Shown here piece by piece: positions 1 to 7,517 of a stretch of 64,000 nucleotides of DNA. The DNA is from Arthrobacter stackebrandtii. Lineage in GTDB: Bacteria; Actinomycetota; Actinomycetes; Actinomycetales; Micrococcaceae. The first letter of the stretch is position 1; each line of letters opens with the position of its first letter. The translations under genes were made by a program, and so were the position numbers. The stretch is taken from contig NZ_JAGIOI010000001.1 of NCBI RefSeq assembly GCF_017876675.1, forward strand, positions 186,001-250,000. Direction: 5' to 3'. The notes beneath the pieces are model-generated. The model was given only the letters and a program-made list of their open reading frames with translations. It had not been told where the DNA came from and did not search any database.

Positions 1-23
1 CTGCAGCACCGGCAAATGCCTGA
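1..23 (+). CDS. 3' end of an upstream gene (only seven codons visible)
   Basis: From base 3 an open frame reads Ala-Ala-Pro-Ala-Asn-Ala and then a TGA stop at 21-23. This overlaps the ATG of the next gene at 16 by eight bases, the same overlap seen between the next two genes, so it is plausibly the end of the first gene of the same operon. Nothing about its product can be read here. Comparable gene pairs in actinobacteria often follow a type III polyketide synthase, but that is only a guess from context. Confidence 0.3.
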
Positions 24-780
24 TCCCGCCCGCCGGAACTTCCGGCATCGGCTGCCGGACCCCGCTTTCCTGCGGGCGGCGCTCCTGAAGGAACGCGCTG
101 CGGACGCCGTGGAGGAAATGGACAAGCCGGACGCCGACTCCGCCATGCTGGAGCGCACCTACGCCCAGTTCCCGCTCGTGAACCGCGTGGTCTCGCGCTG
201 GCTCAGTGAATACCGGCACCGCATCCGGCCGCTGCTCTCACCCACAAGGGCCACCACGCTGCTGGACATCGGCTGCGGCGGCGGCGACATCCCCGCCGCC
301 CTGGCCCGGTGGGCGGCGCGGGACGGGCTGGAGCTGCGCATCACCGCGATCGACCCCGACCCCCGCGCCATCAGCTTTGCGGGCACCCGCCACTCCGGTT
401 CCGGGGTGGCATTCCGGCAGGCCCACAGCAGCGCGCTCACAGCGGCAGGCGAGATGTTCGACGTCGTCATTTCCAACCACATGCTCCACCACCTCACCCC
501 GGAGGAACTGGCCGGGCTCATGGCTGATTCCGCCCTGCTGGCCCGGCGGCTCGCCCTGCACAGCGACATTGCCCGCAGCCCGCTCGCCTACGCCCTGTTT
601 GCGGCCGGGACGGCACCATTCTTCCCGGGGTCGTTCATCCGGCGCGACGGACTGACGTCCATCCGCCGCAGCTACACCGCCGCGGAACTGCGGGCCGTGC
701 TGCCGCCGGGGTGGCGGGTGGAGGCGGCCCGCCCGTGGCGCACCCTGGCCCTGTTCACCCCGGAGGCCGGCCATGCTTGA
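16..780 (+). CDS. class I SAM-dependent methyltransferase
   Basis: A 254-residue soluble protein with a Rossmann-type methyltransferase fold. The glycine-rich SAM loop LLDIGCGGGD lies at residues 82-91, an acidic ribose-binding position follows in the AIDPDP strand near residue 115, and the post-motif HMLHHL, typical of the UbiE/Coq5-like group, is near residue 155. The substrate cannot be told from sequence. The gene overlaps the following flavoprotein gene by eight bases (773-780), so the two are translationally coupled and probably act on the same small molecule. A methyltransferase plus aromatic hydroxylase pair suggests tailoring of a phenolic compound such as an alkylresorcinol or alkylpyrone; this is inference. 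Confidence 0.85.
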   Translation: MPDPARRNFRHRLPDPAFLRAALLKERAADAVEEMDKPDADSAMLERTYAQFPLVNRVVSRWLSEYRHRIRPLLSPTRATTLLDIGCGGGDIPAALARWAARDGLELRITAIDPDPRAISFAGTRHSGSGVAFRQAHSSALTAAGEMFDVVISNHMLHHLTPEELAGLMADSALLARRLALHSDIARSPLAYALFAAGTAPFFPGSFIRRDGLTSIRRSYTAAELRAVLPPGWRVEAARPWRTLALFTPEAGHA

Positions 781-1948
781 CGTTGCGGTCGTGGGCGCAG
801 GACCCGTGGGGCTGCACCTCGGCGCGCTGCTGCTGCAGGCGGGCCTGTCCGTGCGCATCCTGGAGCAGCTTCCTGCGCCGCGGCCGGATTCGCGCGCCAT
901 CGGCATCCATCCGCCGGCGCTGGCCGCCCTGGGGCTGGCCGGTGTCGCGGAGCCGCTGCTGGCCGCCGGCGTGCAGGTCCACTCGGGTGTGGCGCGCAGC
1001 GGAGGCGCCGAGGTGGGCCGGCTGCGGCTGAGCCCGCCGGTCCTGACGCTCAAGCAGGCCCGCACGGAGGCGGTGCTGGCCGCCCGCGTTCATTCTCTGG
1101 ATCCGCAGGCGCTGGTCCGGGGTTTCCGGGTGACGTCCCTGCGCGACGGCGGATCCTTCGTCACGCTGTCAGGCTCGCCTGCCGCTGGGGCCGGGCCGGG
1201 CGGCCTGGAGGCCACCGGGGCCAGGCACATCCAGGCGAGGCTGGTGGTGGGAGCCGACGGAGCCCACTCCGCCGTGCGCCGGCTGCTGGGCATTCCCACG
1301 GGAGGGCGGGACCACCCCGACAAGTACCTGATGGGCGATTTCCCCGACACCGGGTGTGATGGTGCCACGGCGGTGCTGTATTTGGAGCCGGGCGGCATCG
1401 TGGAGTCCTTCCCGCTGCCGGACGGTTTGCGGCGATGGGTGGTCCACACGGATTCGCTGCTGTCCGGCGCCGGGGCCGCCGAGCTCGCCGGGCTCATCCA
1501 CGAACGCACCGGCATCCGGGTTGATGCCGGGGCGAACAGCATGCTCAGCGCTTTCGGCGTCCGGACCCGCCTGGCCCGCAGCATGGTGTCAGGACGGGCC
1601 GTGCTGGTGGGTGATGCCGCGCATGAAATCAGCCCGATCGGCGGGCAGGGCATGAACCTCGGTTGGCTGGACGCGGCGGCCCTGGCCCCCATCATCGAAG
1701 CTGCCCTGCAGGGCAGCAACACGGGCCGCCAACTTGCCGGGTTTGAGCGGGACCGCATGCGCGCAGCCCGTGCAGCCGCACGCCAGGCGCAACTGAACAT
1801 GGTGCTGGGACGGGCCATGCCGCCGTCGCACCTTCAACTGCGCAACAGCGTGCTGGGACGGGTTGTCGCGTTGCGCAGCGCACACGACCTCGTGGCCGGG
1901 CGTTTCACAATGCAGTCCAGGGCGGTGGGCGGGAGGCTGCGGCGATAG
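773..1948 (+). CDS. FAD-dependent monooxygenase (UbiH/PHBH-like)
   Basis: A 391-residue single-component flavoprotein hydroxylase. The dinucleotide-binding GAGPVG motif is at residues 8-13, the DG motif (GADGAHSAVR) near 158-166, and the second FAD motif GDAAH followed by PIGGQGMN near 280-295. This is the normal motif order and length for the p-hydroxybenzoate hydroxylase/UbiH class, which uses NAD(P)H and O2 to hydroxylate aromatic substrates. It overlaps the preceding methyltransferase gene and is followed within ten bases by a GNAT gene on the same strand. Together with the methyltransferase it probably forms a tailoring pair; the real substrate is unknown. Confidence 0.88.
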   Translation: MLDVAVVGAGPVGLHLGALLLQAGLSVRILEQLPAPRPDSRAIGIHPPALAALGLAGVAEPLLAAGVQVHSGVARSGGAEVGRLRLSPPVLTLKQARTEAVLAARVHSLDPQALVRGFRVTSLRDGGSFVTLSGSPAAGAGPGGLEATGARHIQARLVVGADGAHSAVRRLLGIPTGGRDHPDKYLMGDFPDTGCDGATAVLYLEPGGIVESFPLPDGLRRWVVHTDSLLSGAGAAELAGLIHERTGIRVDAGANSMLSAFGVRTRLARSMVSGRAVLVGDAAHEISPIGGQGMNLGWLDAAALAPIIEAALQGSNTGRQLAGFERDRMRAARAAARQAQLNMVLGRAMPPSHLQLRNSVLGRVVALRSAHDLVAGRFTMQSRAVGGRLRR

Positions 1949-1957
1949 GGTGTGTGA

Positions 1958-2614
1958 ATGCTGTCCACGAGCGATGTTTGGCCTTTGTTCGACCTCACCA
2001 TCACCTCACCGCGCCTCGTCATGAGGATCGTCCGGGACGAGGACCTGCCCGGCATTGTGTACGCCGCGCTGGCCGGGATTCACGACCCTGCGGTGATGCC
2101 ATTTTCCGTGCCGTGGACCGATGCCTCCCCGGTGGAGCTGGCCCGTGGCATGGCCCGGCACCAATGGGAGCTGCGTTCCGGCATCCGCCCCGACCATTGG
2201 ACGCTGAACTTCACGGTGCTGCTCGACGGCGTCGCGATTGGCACGCAGTCGATCGGCGCCAACGGCTTCTCCGCCAACCGGACGGTCAATTCGGGATCGT
2301 GGCTCACCCGGTCGGAGCAGGGGAAGGGGTACGGCCGGGAAATGCGGGCCGCCTTGCTGCTGTTCGCCTTCGACTTCCTGGGTGCGGAGGCCGCCGAATC
2401 CGGGGCTGCGGTTTGGAACAAGGCCTCGCTGGGTGTTTCGCGCGGCCTGGGATACCGCGAAGGCGGCACCGTGGCCGTCGAGCCGCGTCCCGGCCGGCCA
2501 GACGTCATGCAGGAACTGCATTTGGCCGTGGCCCACTTCAAGCGGCCGGACTGGGAGATCACGGTGGCGGGATTTGAACAGGTGCGTGCGGACCTGCTCC
2601 TGCCGGTGCCGTAA
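1958..2614 (+). CDS. GNAT family N-acetyltransferase (RimJ/RimL type)
   Basis: A 218-residue protein with the layout of RimJ/RimL-type acetyltransferases: an N-terminal LTSPRLVMRIVRDEDL-like strand, a central beta strand in which the protein reports on its own substrate, and an acetyl-CoA loop in SEQGKGYGREMRAALL (about residues 114-129). A C-terminal NxAS/GLGY region (ASLGVSRGLGYR) is also typical. It starts nine bases after the flavoprotein stop, so co-transcription is likely, but a functional link is not evident. Such enzymes acetylate protein N-termini or small amines; the substrate is not predictable. Confidence 0.85.
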   Translation: MLSTSDVWPLFDLTITSPRLVMRIVRDEDLPGIVYAALAGIHDPAVMPFSVPWTDASPVELARGMARHQWELRSGIRPDHWTLNFTVLLDGVAIGTQSIGANGFSANRTVNSGSWLTRSEQGKGYGREMRAALLLFAFDFLGAEAAESGAAVWNKASLGVSRGLGYREGGTVAVEPRPGRPDVMQELHLAVAHFKRPDWEITVAGFEQVRADLLLPVP

Positions 2615-2620
2615 ACATGG

Positions 2621-3058
2621 TCACCCAGTTGCCGTTGCCGCCTGGGGAACCGCCCGCGCTGACATGGTGCGCTGGCCCGTGATTCCGGCCAGGACAAACA
2701 CCACGAAGGCCACGATCCCGTGCAGCCAGCCGAGCGCCGGCGCATCGGCGCCAAAAATGCCCAGGACCACCTGGAGGGCGACGGCAACAACCACCGAGAC
2801 GGCAAGCCAGGTCACGGCGGGTGAGCGCAGGATCAGCGCCAGGATCAGCAAAATGATGGCGAGCGCGGGAATGACCTGCATGCCCACGATGGAGTGCAGG
2901 GCGAATCCGACCCCGCCCACCTCAGTGTCTTTGTCGACCGTGCCGCCGTCATCGAAGACCAGGTGGCCGATGGACATGAGCGCGTAGGCGATGCTGGCGG
3001 CCTGGACCACCACCAGCAGCGAGATCAACCAGGCAACAACCCTGATGGCAATTTTCAT
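2621..3058 (-). CDS. small integral membrane protein, four helices
   Basis: A 145-residue protein with about four transmembrane helices (near residues 5-27, 50-72, 77-100 and 105-125) and short loops. The start at 3058 is chosen because GGGAGG lies eleven bases upstream and the first helix begins directly after MKIAIR; the open frame upstream adds only non-conserved residues. The arrangement, with a His in helix two and another in helix four, resembles the DUF6220-like protein encoded at 25460-25978. The function is unknown. The stop lies six bases from the convergent GNAT stop, leaving no room for a separate terminator. Confidence 0.7.
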   Translation of the reverse strand: MKIAIRVVAWLISLLVVVQAASIAYALMSIGHLVFDDGGTVDKDTEVGGVGFALHSIVGMQVIPALAIILLILALILRSPAVTWLAVSVVVAVALQVVLGIFGADAPALGWLHGIVAFVVFVLAGITGQRTMSARAVPQAATATG

Positions 3059-3336
3059 GGCGGGACGCCTCCCGACGCCGTGGATCCGGCACGAATCGGC
3101 CGGATTGCCGATTCGCGAACCCAATCCGGAACTTACTCCGGTGCACGGGCGGCGTCAAAGAAAAGTTCCCGCGGCGCAAGGCTGCGGCGCAGCGCAACGG
3201 CGTCGGAAACAGCGCAACTCATTGGCGCAAGGCGATGGTCAGCGCAACGGAACTGACGCCGGAACGGACGGTCCCGCCGTCGTGCCTGCCCAAAGGGGGC
3301 ACAGGTGTCCGGCACGTCCGGCGCCAGGTGTTCCGG

Positions 3337-4632
3337 CTACAGCCGTTCCGGGGCCCTGGCGGCTGCGTCTTCCGCAGCCAGGGCGGCCTGCGGTCCCCGG
3401 CCCGGCCGGCCCGTTGCCTTGACCACGGCGACGGCCACCGCCGTGGTGACCGGGATGGCCAGCACCAGTCCGATGGAGCCGACAAGGATGCGGACGATTT
3501 CCTCCGCCAGCTCCGCGCCGGTCAGGGCCGATAGGAGGGGCTGGTCGTACAGGGAGACCATGAGCAGCACGGGCAGGGCGCTGCCGGCATAGGCGAACGC
3601 GATGGTGTAGACGGTGGAGGCAATGTGGTCGCGGCCGATCCGCATGGCCGAGGTGAACAGCTCGCGCGTGCTGGTGTGCGGGGCCATCTCATGCAGTTCC
3701 CACACGGCCGAGGACTGCGTGATCGTGACGTCGTTGAGCACGCCCAGCCCGGAAATGACCAGTCCGCACAGGATCATGCCGGACAGGGACATGCCCTGTG
3801 TCAGGTTCAGGAGCTGGTAGCCGTAGTCGCCGCTGGTCCCGGTCAGGGCCGCGGCATCCACCGCCCACGCTGCCAGGCCCGCGGTGACGAGCAGCCCGAA
3901 CAGGGTGCCCAACAGGGCGGTGGAGGTGCGGGCCGAGAAGCCGTGGGCAAAGTACAGCACTCCAAACATGATGGCGGAGGATCCCACCAGCGCCACGAGC
4001 AGCGGCGGCTGTCCCTGCGCGAGGGCCGGCAGAATGAACCAGGCCAGCACCGCAAACGCGCCGACCAGCCCCACGATGGCGCGCAGCCCCCGCCACCGTG
4101 CAACAGCCACGACGACCAGCGCGTACAGCACCGCCAGCAGGCCCATGGGCAGGGTGCGAACGAAGTCCATGAAGATGTACACGGGGCCGGTGTGCTCCGC
4201 ACCCGTGACGGCAGCCAAGCCCGACAGGTTCAGGTACCGGATGGTTTCACCGGCGTTGACCCCGCGGGTTTGCACGATGTCGGGGCTGATGAGCACCGGC
4301 ACTTCCGCCATGCCAGGCAGTTCCGTGTAGGCGATGAAACATTCGGTGCCTGCGGTGCCGCCGGCATTCAGGGAGCAGTCTTCCGTGGCGGTGCGGAGCA
4401 CCTTGCCGGAGTTGATGGTGGCCCCGGGCGCGGCGGCGTAGGGGTTGCCGGCCGGTTCCGGCGTGTTGTCTGCGTGGGGCCACATGACCAGCATCGCGAC
4501 CATCGTCAACACTGCCACAGGCGCCAGGATCCAGCTCAGCAGCACCACGGCCCGCCGGCGCGCGGCCTTGCGGCGGCGCAGCTCCGGACGGGTCAGCGTG
4601 GATTCGTCAACGTGCGAATGCGAGTGGCCCAT
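3337..4632 (-). CDS. YibE/F-like multipass membrane protein
   Basis: A 431-residue membrane protein. After a His-rich cytoplasmic start (GHSHSHVDE) comes one helix (about 28-50), an extracytoplasmic domain up to about residue 165, and then roughly seven closely packed helices to residue 405. This is the layout of the YibE/F family, known in firmicutes and actinobacteria and of uncertain transport function. The conserved cluster GLVISGLGVLNDVTITQSSA (about 290-309) and a following EL/MA-rich cytoplasmic loop support the family. It is transcribed alone, 194 bases downstream of the GNAT gene on the same strand. The start is preceded by AAGGACTG about twelve bases upstream. Confidence 0.85.
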   Translation of the reverse strand: MGHSHSHVDESTLTRPELRRRKAARRRAVVLLSWILAPVAVLTMVAMLVMWPHADNTPEPAGNPYAAAPGATINSGKVLRTATEDCSLNAGGTAGTECFIAYTELPGMAEVPVLISPDIVQTRGVNAGETIRYLNLSGLAAVTGAEHTGPVYIFMDFVRTLPMGLLAVLYALVVVAVARWRGLRAIVGLVGAFAVLAWFILPALAQGQPPLLVALVGSSAIMFGVLYFAHGFSARTSTALLGTLFGLLVTAGLAAWAVDAAALTGTSGDYGYQLLNLTQGMSLSGMILCGLVISGLGVLNDVTITQSSAVWELHEMAPHTSTRELFTSAMRIGRDHIASTVYTIAFAYAGSALPVLLMVSLYDQPLLSALTGAELAEEIVRILVGSIGLVLAIPVTTAVAVAVVKATGRPGRGPQAALAAEDAAARAPERL

Positions 4633-4826
4633 GGGCTGCGATCAGTCCTTCGTGTGGTGGTGTTCGGCGGCGGCTGGGCTGGGCTCCCGGAGCGGGGATG
4701 GCGTGATTTCCTTCCCTCGCTTCGCAAGCCCAGCGGGGAACCCGCGGAAATCTCTTAGCAAGGCCGCGCAGCGACAGAGGAAATCTTACTGCCCGCGAGG
4801 GAGTCCAGCCCACCCGCACCCGCGCC

Positions 4827-5816
4827 TTACTCCCCCAGGACCAGCGTTTCGGTGCCACTGACCTTGGCTGCACCCACGGAGATCATGGGATTGACGACGG
4901 CGGAGAGGGCTTCCATGGAATCGTCCAGTTCCAGCAGGACCGGGTACTGGTGCGTGATGAGGGCCAGGAGGTCGTAGACGGCCTGCACCGCCTCGTCGCG
5001 TTCCAGCGCCGGTTCCACGCCGAGGAACACCTCGGAGGCTGCGGCAGCAACCTCTTCCGTGGATTCGATGCTGCCCTGCGAGTAGCTCAGTGCGAACGCC
5101 TGGATCCTGCCCTTCTTGGAAGGGGCGACATCCGCGCCAAACGCGCTGGCGGGCTCGGCCCGCAGCACCAGGGCGCCATGGGCGCCGGTGAGGTCGTCCA
5201 GGAACATGCGCTGCACGAGGCCCGGTGTCAGCGGGCCGGTGGGGTCCCACCGGTTCACGGACTCGTAGTAGCGGCCCACAACGTCGGTCAACTCAACCGA
5301 CCCCGTGGCCAGGTCCTGCACGCGGGCCGTGGCCTCCTCTTCGGTGCCGCTGCCAAAAACGGGCAGCTTCAGCGCACCGGGGCCAACCTCAACCACACGG
5401 TTGCGCTGCAGCACAGCCAACCCCATCGCCTCGGCAAAGCCAGCGCCCGAGGTGCCGGGGGCAACCTTGGTGCGCAACGCCGTCGTGCTTACCAATCCGG
5501 CAGCCAGTGCCCCGTCAGCCTCGCGGCGGAGCATGGTGAGCAGGGTGGCGCCGACGCCTGCACGCCGGTGGTCCCTGGCAACCTCGACGTAGGCCCAGAG
5601 GCGTGCCGGGTGCAGCTTGGTGGAGTACACAACGCCGGCCGCGACCGGGATGCCCTGGTCCTCGGCGACGATGGTGCGCCGCCACGGGTTGGCATCAGAT
5701 TCCGGCGCCAGCGCGGCTCGGAACTGCCCGGCCGCGGCGGAGTCGGCGTCACCCCAAATCTCCAGGAGAGTCAGGTCATCGCCGTCGCGCCACGGCCGGT
5801 AAGTCAGTTCAGCCAT
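4827..5816 (-). CDS. GNAT family acetyltransferase, two-domain actinobacterial type
   Basis: A 329-residue protein. The N-terminal half (residues 1-150) is a recognisable GNAT domain with the acetyl-CoA loop RDHRRAGVGATLL near residues 82-94. The C-terminal half is less conserved and looks like a degenerate second domain. The start is only two bases after the glyS stop, so its translation is probably coupled to glyS. This pairing suggests a housekeeping rather than niche role, but the substrate is not known. Confidence 0.8.
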   Translation of the reverse strand: MAELTYRPWRDGDDLTLLEIWGDADSAAAGQFRAALAPESDANPWRRTIVAEDQGIPVAAGVVYSTKLHPARLWAYVEVARDHRRAGVGATLLTMLRREADGALAAGLVSTTALRTKVAPGTSGAGFAEAMGLAVLQRNRVVEVGPGALKLPVFGSGTEEEATARVQDLATGSVELTDVVGRYYESVNRWDPTGPLTPGLVQRMFLDDLTGAHGALVLRAEPASAFGADVAPSKKGRIQAFALSYSQGSIESTEEVAAAASEVFLGVEPALERDEAVQAVYDLLALITHQYPVLLELDDSMEALSAVVNPMISVGAAKVSGTETLVLGE

Positions 5817-5818
5817 GC

Positions 5819-7204
5819 CTAGGCACCCAGGAGGCGGGTGGCCAGGTATGCCTGCACCTGGTCCAGGGGCACGCGCTCCTGGCTCATGGTGTCGCGTTCG
5901 CGGATGGTCACGGCGTTGTCCTCGAGCGTGTCGAAGTCCACGGTGATGCAGAACGGCGTGCCAATCTCATCCTGGCGGCGGTAGCGGCGGCCGATCGCGC
6001 CGGCGTCGTCGAACTCGATGTTCCAGTGCTTGCGCAGCGTGTTGGCGAGCTCCTTGGCCTTCGGGGAAAGCTCCTCGTTGCGGCTCAGCGGCAGGACCGC
6101 GGCCTTGACGGGGGCCAGGCGCGGATCCAGCTTCAGGACGGTGCGCTTGTCAACACCGCCCTTGGCGTTGGGGGCCTCGTCCTCCACGTAGGCGTCAACC
6201 AGGAACGCCATCATGGAACGGGTGAGGCCGAAGGACGGCTCAATGACGTAGGGGGTGAAGCGCTCGCCCGTGGCCTGGTTGAAGTAGCTCAGGTCCGTGC
6301 CGGAGCCCTTGGTGTGCGAAGACAGGTCGTAGTCGGTGCGGTTGGCAACGCCCATGAGCTCGCCCCACTCGGAACCCTTGAACTCAAACTTGTATTCAAA
6401 GTCGATGGTGCCGGCGGAGTAGTGCGCGCGCTCTTCGTCGGGGACGTCAAAGCGGCGCATGTTCTCCGGGTTGATGCCCAGGTCAACGAACCAGTCCCAG
6501 CACAGCTCGACCCATTCCTTGAACCACTTGTCGGCGTCTTCGCCGGGCACAAAGAACTCGATTTCCATCTGCTCAAACTCGCGCGTGCGGAAGATGAAGT
6601 TTCCGGGCGTGATTTCGTTGCGGAACGCCTTGCCGATCTGGCCGATGCCGAACGGGGGCTTCTTGCGGCTGGTGGTCAGCACGTTGTTGAAGTTCACGAA
6701 GATGCCCTGGGCGGTTTCCGGGCGCAGGAAGGCCAGGCCGGTTTCGTTGTCGACAGGGCCGAGGTAGGTCTTGATCAGGCCGGAGAACATCTGCGGTTCG
6801 GTCCACTGGCCCTTGGTGCCGCAGTCTGGGCACACAATCTCAGACATGCCGTCCTGCGGCTCGCGCTTCTTCTTCGCCACAAACCCCTCGATGAGGTGGT
6901 CCTGGCGGTGGCGCTTGTGGCACTGGGTGCACTCGACCAGCGGGTCGGTGAACGTGGCAACGTGGCCTGACGCTTCCCAGACAGCCTTGGGCAGGATGAT
7001 GGAGGAGTCCAGCCCCACCATGTCCTCACGGCCGCGCACAAATGACTGCCACCATTCGCGCTTGATGTTTTCCTTCAGCTCAACGCCGAGGGGGCCGTAA
7101 TCCCAGGCCGACCGCGTGCCGCCGTAAATCTCACCGGCCTGAAAAACAAAGCCGCGACGTTTCGCGAGTGAAATGACCTGGTCAAGCTTGGACTGAGGCG
7201 CCAC
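5819..7204 (-). CDS. glyS: glycine--tRNA ligase (dimeric alpha2 type)
   Basis: Class II aminoacyl-tRNA synthetase that charges tRNA-Gly in the cytoplasm. The 461-residue length fits the eukaryote/archaea-like dimeric enzyme of actinobacteria rather than the GlyQ/GlyS tetramer. Visible family segments are the motif 1 region around [13 protein letters not shown] (residues about 24-36), a zinc-ribbon-like pair of CxxC motifs (CTQCHKRH and CPDCG, about 90-135), motif 2 around [14 protein letters not shown] (about 207-220), motif 3 ([14 protein letters not shown], about 320), and the C-terminal anticodon-binding domain. Translation starts at a GTG with AGGAGT eight bases upstream. No T-box leader is evident. 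Confidence 0.97.
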   Translation of the reverse strand: MAPQSKLDQVISLAKRRGFVFQAGEIYGGTRSAWDYGPLGVELKENIKREWWQSFVRGREDMVGLDSSIILPKAVWEASGHVATFTDPLVECTQCHKRHRQDHLIEGFVAKKKREPQDGMSEIVCPDCGTKGQWTEPQMFSGLIKTYLGPVDNETGLAFLRPETAQGIFVNFNNVLTTSRKKPPFGIGQIGKAFRNEITPGNFIFRTREFEQMEIEFFVPGEDADKWFKEWVELCWDWFVDLGINPENMRRFDVPDEERAHYSAGTIDFEYKFEFKGSEWGELMGVANRTDYDLSSHTKGSGTDLSYFNQATGERFTPYVIEPSFGLTRSMMAFLVDAYVEDEAPNAKGGVDKRTVLKLDPRLAPVKAAVLPLSRNEELSPKAKELANTLRKHWNIEFDDAGAIGRRYRRQDEIGTPFCITVDFDTLEDNAVTIRERDTMSQERVPLDQVQAYLATRLLGA

Positions 7205-7517
7205 TGTTTACTCCTATTAATTACGAGGCCGCTGGGTGCGGTCCGTCCCGCGCCCAAGCTTACCTTTGGGCGGCGCCTTGGCGGCAATTGCGCCCCGCCT
7301 GCAGGCACCATTGTGAGCAGCCTGACGCCCTTGAGGCACGACGCCGGCACCCGGCCTGCGCTATTTCGCCGGCTTGGGCCGGTGGCCCGGCTGGGACCGA
7401 CATGACCACCTCCTTCCGCAGCTGCTCCATGGCTTCGGAAGATCCCACACGAGCAATATTAGAAAGTTTATTCTAGAATCTATTGCAGGTCAATCACGAA
7501 GAAACTAGACTTGTTCC
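7205..7517. other. divergent intergenic region between glyS and the HNH gene
   Basis: A 313-base spacer without a convincing gene. The right end holds the leaderless promoter of the HNH gene (listed separately) within a locally AT-rich patch, 7455-7515. The left end holds the AGGAGT ribosome site of glyS and an AT-rich AATTAAT just upstream of it. Short frames in the middle have no ribosome site and no recognisable product. Confidence 0.6.
7483..7511 (+). promoter_or_regulatory. sigma-70 type promoter of the DUF222/HNH gene, giving a leaderless mRNA
   Basis: TTGCAG (7483-7488) and TAGACT (7506-7511) are separated by 17 bases. The ATG at 7518 lies six bases after the -10 box, where transcription would start, and no Shine-Dalgarno sequence is present. 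Leaderless mRNAs are common in actinobacteria. Confidence 0.65.

Noticed and set aside
5603-6970. 455-residue plus-strand frame opposite glyS
   Set aside because: Antisense to a certain housekeeping gene, with shadow-type composition.
7205-7270. T-box leader before glyS
   Set aside because: No specifier loop or T-box consensus; leader is too short.
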